Source: DATKFM01 sp963851215
GTDB lineage: Bacteria; Pseudomonadota; Alphaproteobacteria; Dongiales; Dongiaceae
Reading direction: 5' to 3'
DNA: 64,000 nucleotides
Assembly (NCBI GenBank): GCA_963851215.1
Contig: CAWKOG010000008.1
Location: 62,001-126,000, forward strand
The position numbers were made by a program, and so were the translations under genes. Below the pieces are notes generated by a model. That model made no database searches, had not been told where the DNA came from, and saw only the letters and a program-made list of their open reading frames with translations. Below are positions 61,920 through 64,000 of the stretch, one piece after another. Position 1 is the first letter of the stretch. Each line of letters starts with the position of its first letter.

Positions 61920-63677
61920 CTACCCGGCGCGCTTCAGCTTATGCTGCGTTGGCGCCGATGCACCGTCGCCATTGAAGAAGGCAGTGACGTCGGCGACCGA
62001 TTCCACCTGATCGTCGACCGAACCGATGGTTGCCGTCGTCTCTTCCACCAGCGATGCGTTCTTCTGGGTCACGGTCTCCATCTGGTTCACCGTGTCCTCG
62101 AGCTGGTTGACGTTCGCCGACTGCTCCTGGCTCGCCTGCGCGATCTCGGCGACGATGTTGGCGACGTTCTTGATCGAGATGACGATCTCGCCGAGCGTGG
62201 TGCCCGCCTTGGTCACGAGATCGACGCCCTGTTTCACCTGCTGGCCGCTGACCGCGATCAGCCCCTTGATATCCTTCGACGCCTGCGCCGAGCGCTGCGC
62301 CAGCGCGCGCACTTCCTGGGCGACGACCGTGAAGCCGCGGCCGGCATCGCCGGCCCGCGCCGCCTCGACCGCCGCGTTCAATGCCAGCAGGTTGGTCTGG
62401 AAGGCGATCTCGTCGATCAGGCCGATGATATCGGAGATATGCCGCGACGAGTCCTCGATCTTGCCCATGGCCGCAGTTGCCGAGTTGGCCACGTCGCCGC
62501 CGCCCTGGGCGGCGCGGTGGGCCGCGGCGGCGATCTCGCTGGCGAGAATGGCATTCTGCGAATTCTGCTTCACCGTCGCGCTCATCTCACGGATGGCGGC
62601 GGAGAGTTCTTCCAGGCTGGAAACCTGTTCTTCCGTGCGCTGGGACAGATCCTGGGCGCCGACGGCAAGCTGCGCCGTGGCGGACTTGATGACCGTCATG
62701 CCATCGGTGGTCTGCCCGATCACCTGGGCGAGCTGGTCGACCATGGCATTGGAATCGTCCTTCAGTTTCGCCAGGTCGCCGCGATAGGTGCCGGCGATGC
62801 GCTTGGACAGGTCGCCCTTGGAAAGGCGGGACATCAGCTCCATGACTTCCGTCAGGGCGCCGCGCACCGTGCCGACAAGGCTGTTCAGGCTTTCGCCGAC
62901 CTTGAGGATCATGCCGCTCTTGCCGGCGAGTTCGACACGGGCGGAGAAGTCGCCGGCAGCGGCCGCGTCGGCCAGCACGGCGATATCCTTGTGGGCGCGC
63001 TCCAGCGCCAGTTCCGCTTCCTTCTGCGAAGTGACGTTGCGGCACAGCGTGACGATGCCGCCCTCGGCGGTGCGCCGCTCGGTGATGCGCACCCAGCGCT
63101 TGTCGGGCAGGCGGAATTCGATCTCGCCGTCGCATTTCTGCCGGGCGCGTACGCGGCTTTCCAGCCACTCGGCCTCGCGGCCATTGGCGTCGGGGAACAG
63201 GCCCTCGTCGAGACCGGCTTTCAGAACCTCCCGATAGGTCCGCCCTTCGACGAACAGGTGCGCCTGATTGCTGAAGAACTGGCGGGCATTTTCGGTGCAG
63301 AGCACCAGCCGGTCGTCCTTGTCATAGAGGATGATGCCGTCGCCGAGAATGCGCAGGGCATCGACGATGCGCTCCTCGCGCCGTGCCGCGCGGTCGCTGA
63401 TATCGCCCAGGGCCTGGCGAAGATTGCTGCCGGCAAAAGATTTCCCGAAGGCCAGTGCGGCGCCCGCGATCGCCGCCGACAGCGCGAAGATATGGGAAAT
63501 ATAGGAAGTGCCCAGGCCCGCAAACCATTCCGGAACGAGGAGCGAGATAGCGGCCCCGGCGATGCCGAGGATCAGAATCCCACTCAAGGCCAGGAACACG
63601 AAACGGCCAGACCGCGCCACCGTGCTATTTGCTGACAAGTTTCTTACTTCCATATCGGAATTCATCTGCCGATTCAC
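61920..63677 (-). CDS. Methyl-accepting chemotaxis protein with PAS domain
   Basis: Chemoreceptor of about 585 residues. Two hydrophobic segments near the N-terminus (FVFLALSGILILGIAGAAISLLV and ISHIFALSAAIAGAALAF, partial) give little periplasmic sequence. A PAS-type domain follows (ILGDGIILYDKDDRLVLCTENAR), then a HAMP-like linker and the signalling domain with the hairpin tip EIAFQTNLLALNAAVEAARAGDAGRGF. The receptor thus senses a cytoplasmic or membrane-linked signal. The GTG at 63677 and ATGs at 63665 and 63653 are all possible starts. No che genes are nearby. Confidence 0.9.
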   Translation of the reverse strand: MNRQMNSDMEVRNLSANSTVARSGRFVFLALSGILILGIAGAAISLLVPEWFAGLGTSYISHIFALSAAIAGAALAFGKSFAGSNLRQALGDISDRAARREERIVDALRILGDGIILYDKDDRLVLCTENARQFFSNQAHLFVEGRTYREVLKAGLDEGLFPDANGREAEWLESRVRARQKCDGEIEFRLPDKRWVRITERRTAEGGIVTLCRNVTSQKEAELALERAHKDIAVLADAAAAGDFSARVELAGKSGMILKVGESLNSLVGTVRGALTEVMELMSRLSKGDLSKRIAGTYRGDLAKLKDDSNAMVDQLAQVIGQTTDGMTVIKSATAQLAVGAQDLSQRTEEQVSSLEELSAAIREMSATVKQNSQNAILASEIAAAAHRAAQGGGDVANSATAAMGKIEDSSRHISDIIGLIDEIAFQTNLLALNAAVEAARAGDAGRGFTVVAQEVRALAQRSAQASKDIKGLIAVSGQQVKQGVDLVTKAGTTLGEIVISIKNVANIVAEIAQASQEQSANVNQLEDTVNQMETVTQKNASLVEETTATIGSVDDQVESVADVTAFFNGDGASAPTQHKLKRAG

Positions 63678-63948
63678 CGTCCGCCAACGAGGAACCTCAA
63701 TTCACCGTGGCAACAAGCGCGCAGATGCGTTGTCGGGAATTCAGTTGCAGCGAACTGGATTGGACCGCTTCAACTTTCGGTCAGACGGCAGGGCATCCGC
63801 GACGTTTGGCCAAGCATATTTCTATGCCGTGAATCCCAAGGAATGGTTAATCCATTTGGTGAATCTGGCGTAAAAACCCGGGTTTTCCCTGTGAAATCAA
63901 CAATTACAGGAAATTGTATGACGGCGGAAAACCGGCCGGCAGACAGTA

Positions 63949-64000
63949 TTATCGTTTGCCCCCGTTGGCTTCTTCGATCGCATCGATGATGTGCGGCAGA
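63949..64000 (-). CDS. 3' end of a gene running off the window (partial)
   Basis: Reading the minus strand into the window edge, the last 17 codons give LPHIIDAIEEANGGKR and TAA at 63949-63951. The composition is gene-like but the product cannot be identified from so short a tail. Confidence 0.35.
   Translation of the reverse strand, partial: LPHIIDAIEEANGGKR

Noticed and set aside
1..64000. Insertion sequences, prophage or restriction-defence genes
   Set aside because: No transposase, integrase, phage structural, methyltransferase or nuclease-helicase defence gene could be recognised in any frame.

Overview
The window reads as GC-rich chromosomal DNA of an alphaproteobacterium. Supporting this are the gene order hom-glpX-recJ, a rplM-rpsI operon with the long S9 N-terminus, a class I PHA synthase plus 3-hydroxybutyrate dehydrogenase (polyhydroxybutyrate metabolism), and many solute-binding-protein ABC transporters. 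The order is perhaps Rhodospirillales-like, but the sequence alone does not settle that. No transposase, integrase, phage gene or CRISPR array was seen.

Layout. 0-6.8 kb: hybrid TPR/histidine kinase, patatin-like lipase next to 3-hydroxybutyrate dehydrogenase, small enzymes, then rplM-rpsI. 6.8-19.7 kb: an old-yellow-enzyme-type demethylase, a branched-chain amino-acid-type (Liv) transporter with fused LivG-LivF ATPases, a cysteine hydrolase, a secreted alpha/beta hydrolase, a ketopantoate-reductase-like enzyme, a sulfotransferase and a transglutaminase-like protein. 20-27.4 kb: small membrane and hypothetical proteins, a secreted protein with seven peptidoglycan-binding repeats, a CBS protein, a beta-propeller/MoaD-ThiS pair, MarC and an ArsR-SRPBCC pair. 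27.4-37.6 kb: a catabolic block with an NAD-dependent epimerase, a GntR/FCD regulator, an NMT1-type ABC transporter ending in a fumarylpyruvate-hydrolase-like enzyme, an SDR and a sugar-type ABC transporter. 37.7-50.8 kb: CorA, a TadE/TadG pair, a beta-carbonic anhydrase - argC - gamma-carbonic anhydrase run, phaC, an OmpA-like lipoprotein, hom, glpX and recJ. 51.4-55.3 kb: tRNA-Glu followed by an islet of small orphan genes with three paralogous zinc-ribbon miniproteins and a duplicated secreted protein. 55.4-63.7 kb: an ureidoglycolate-lyase-like protein, a large RTX protein, a LuxR-type response regulator and a chemotaxis receptor.

Two cautions dominate interpretation. First, at least a dozen genes carry single-base frameshifts, including the essential rplM, whose correct C-terminus and ATGA overlap with rpsI reappear if one G is removed. 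Most broken genes here are therefore probably consensus errors, not pseudogenes. Second, 58.7-60.4 kb is a forward-reverse-forward triplication of the intergenic region and the 3' end of the response regulator. The inverted middle copy is indel-rich and follows the variants of the first copy, which looks like a fold-back read or assembly artefact. The six differences between the first and third copies in coding sequence are all synonymous, pointing to a second strain haplotype or a true paralogue.

The best candidate for undescribed biology is the 51.8-55.3 kb islet. It holds a duplicated divergent module (small secreted protein on the minus strand, CxxC...CxxC miniprotein on the plus strand), a third copy of the miniprotein, and a protein built of two internal WW-containing repeats.
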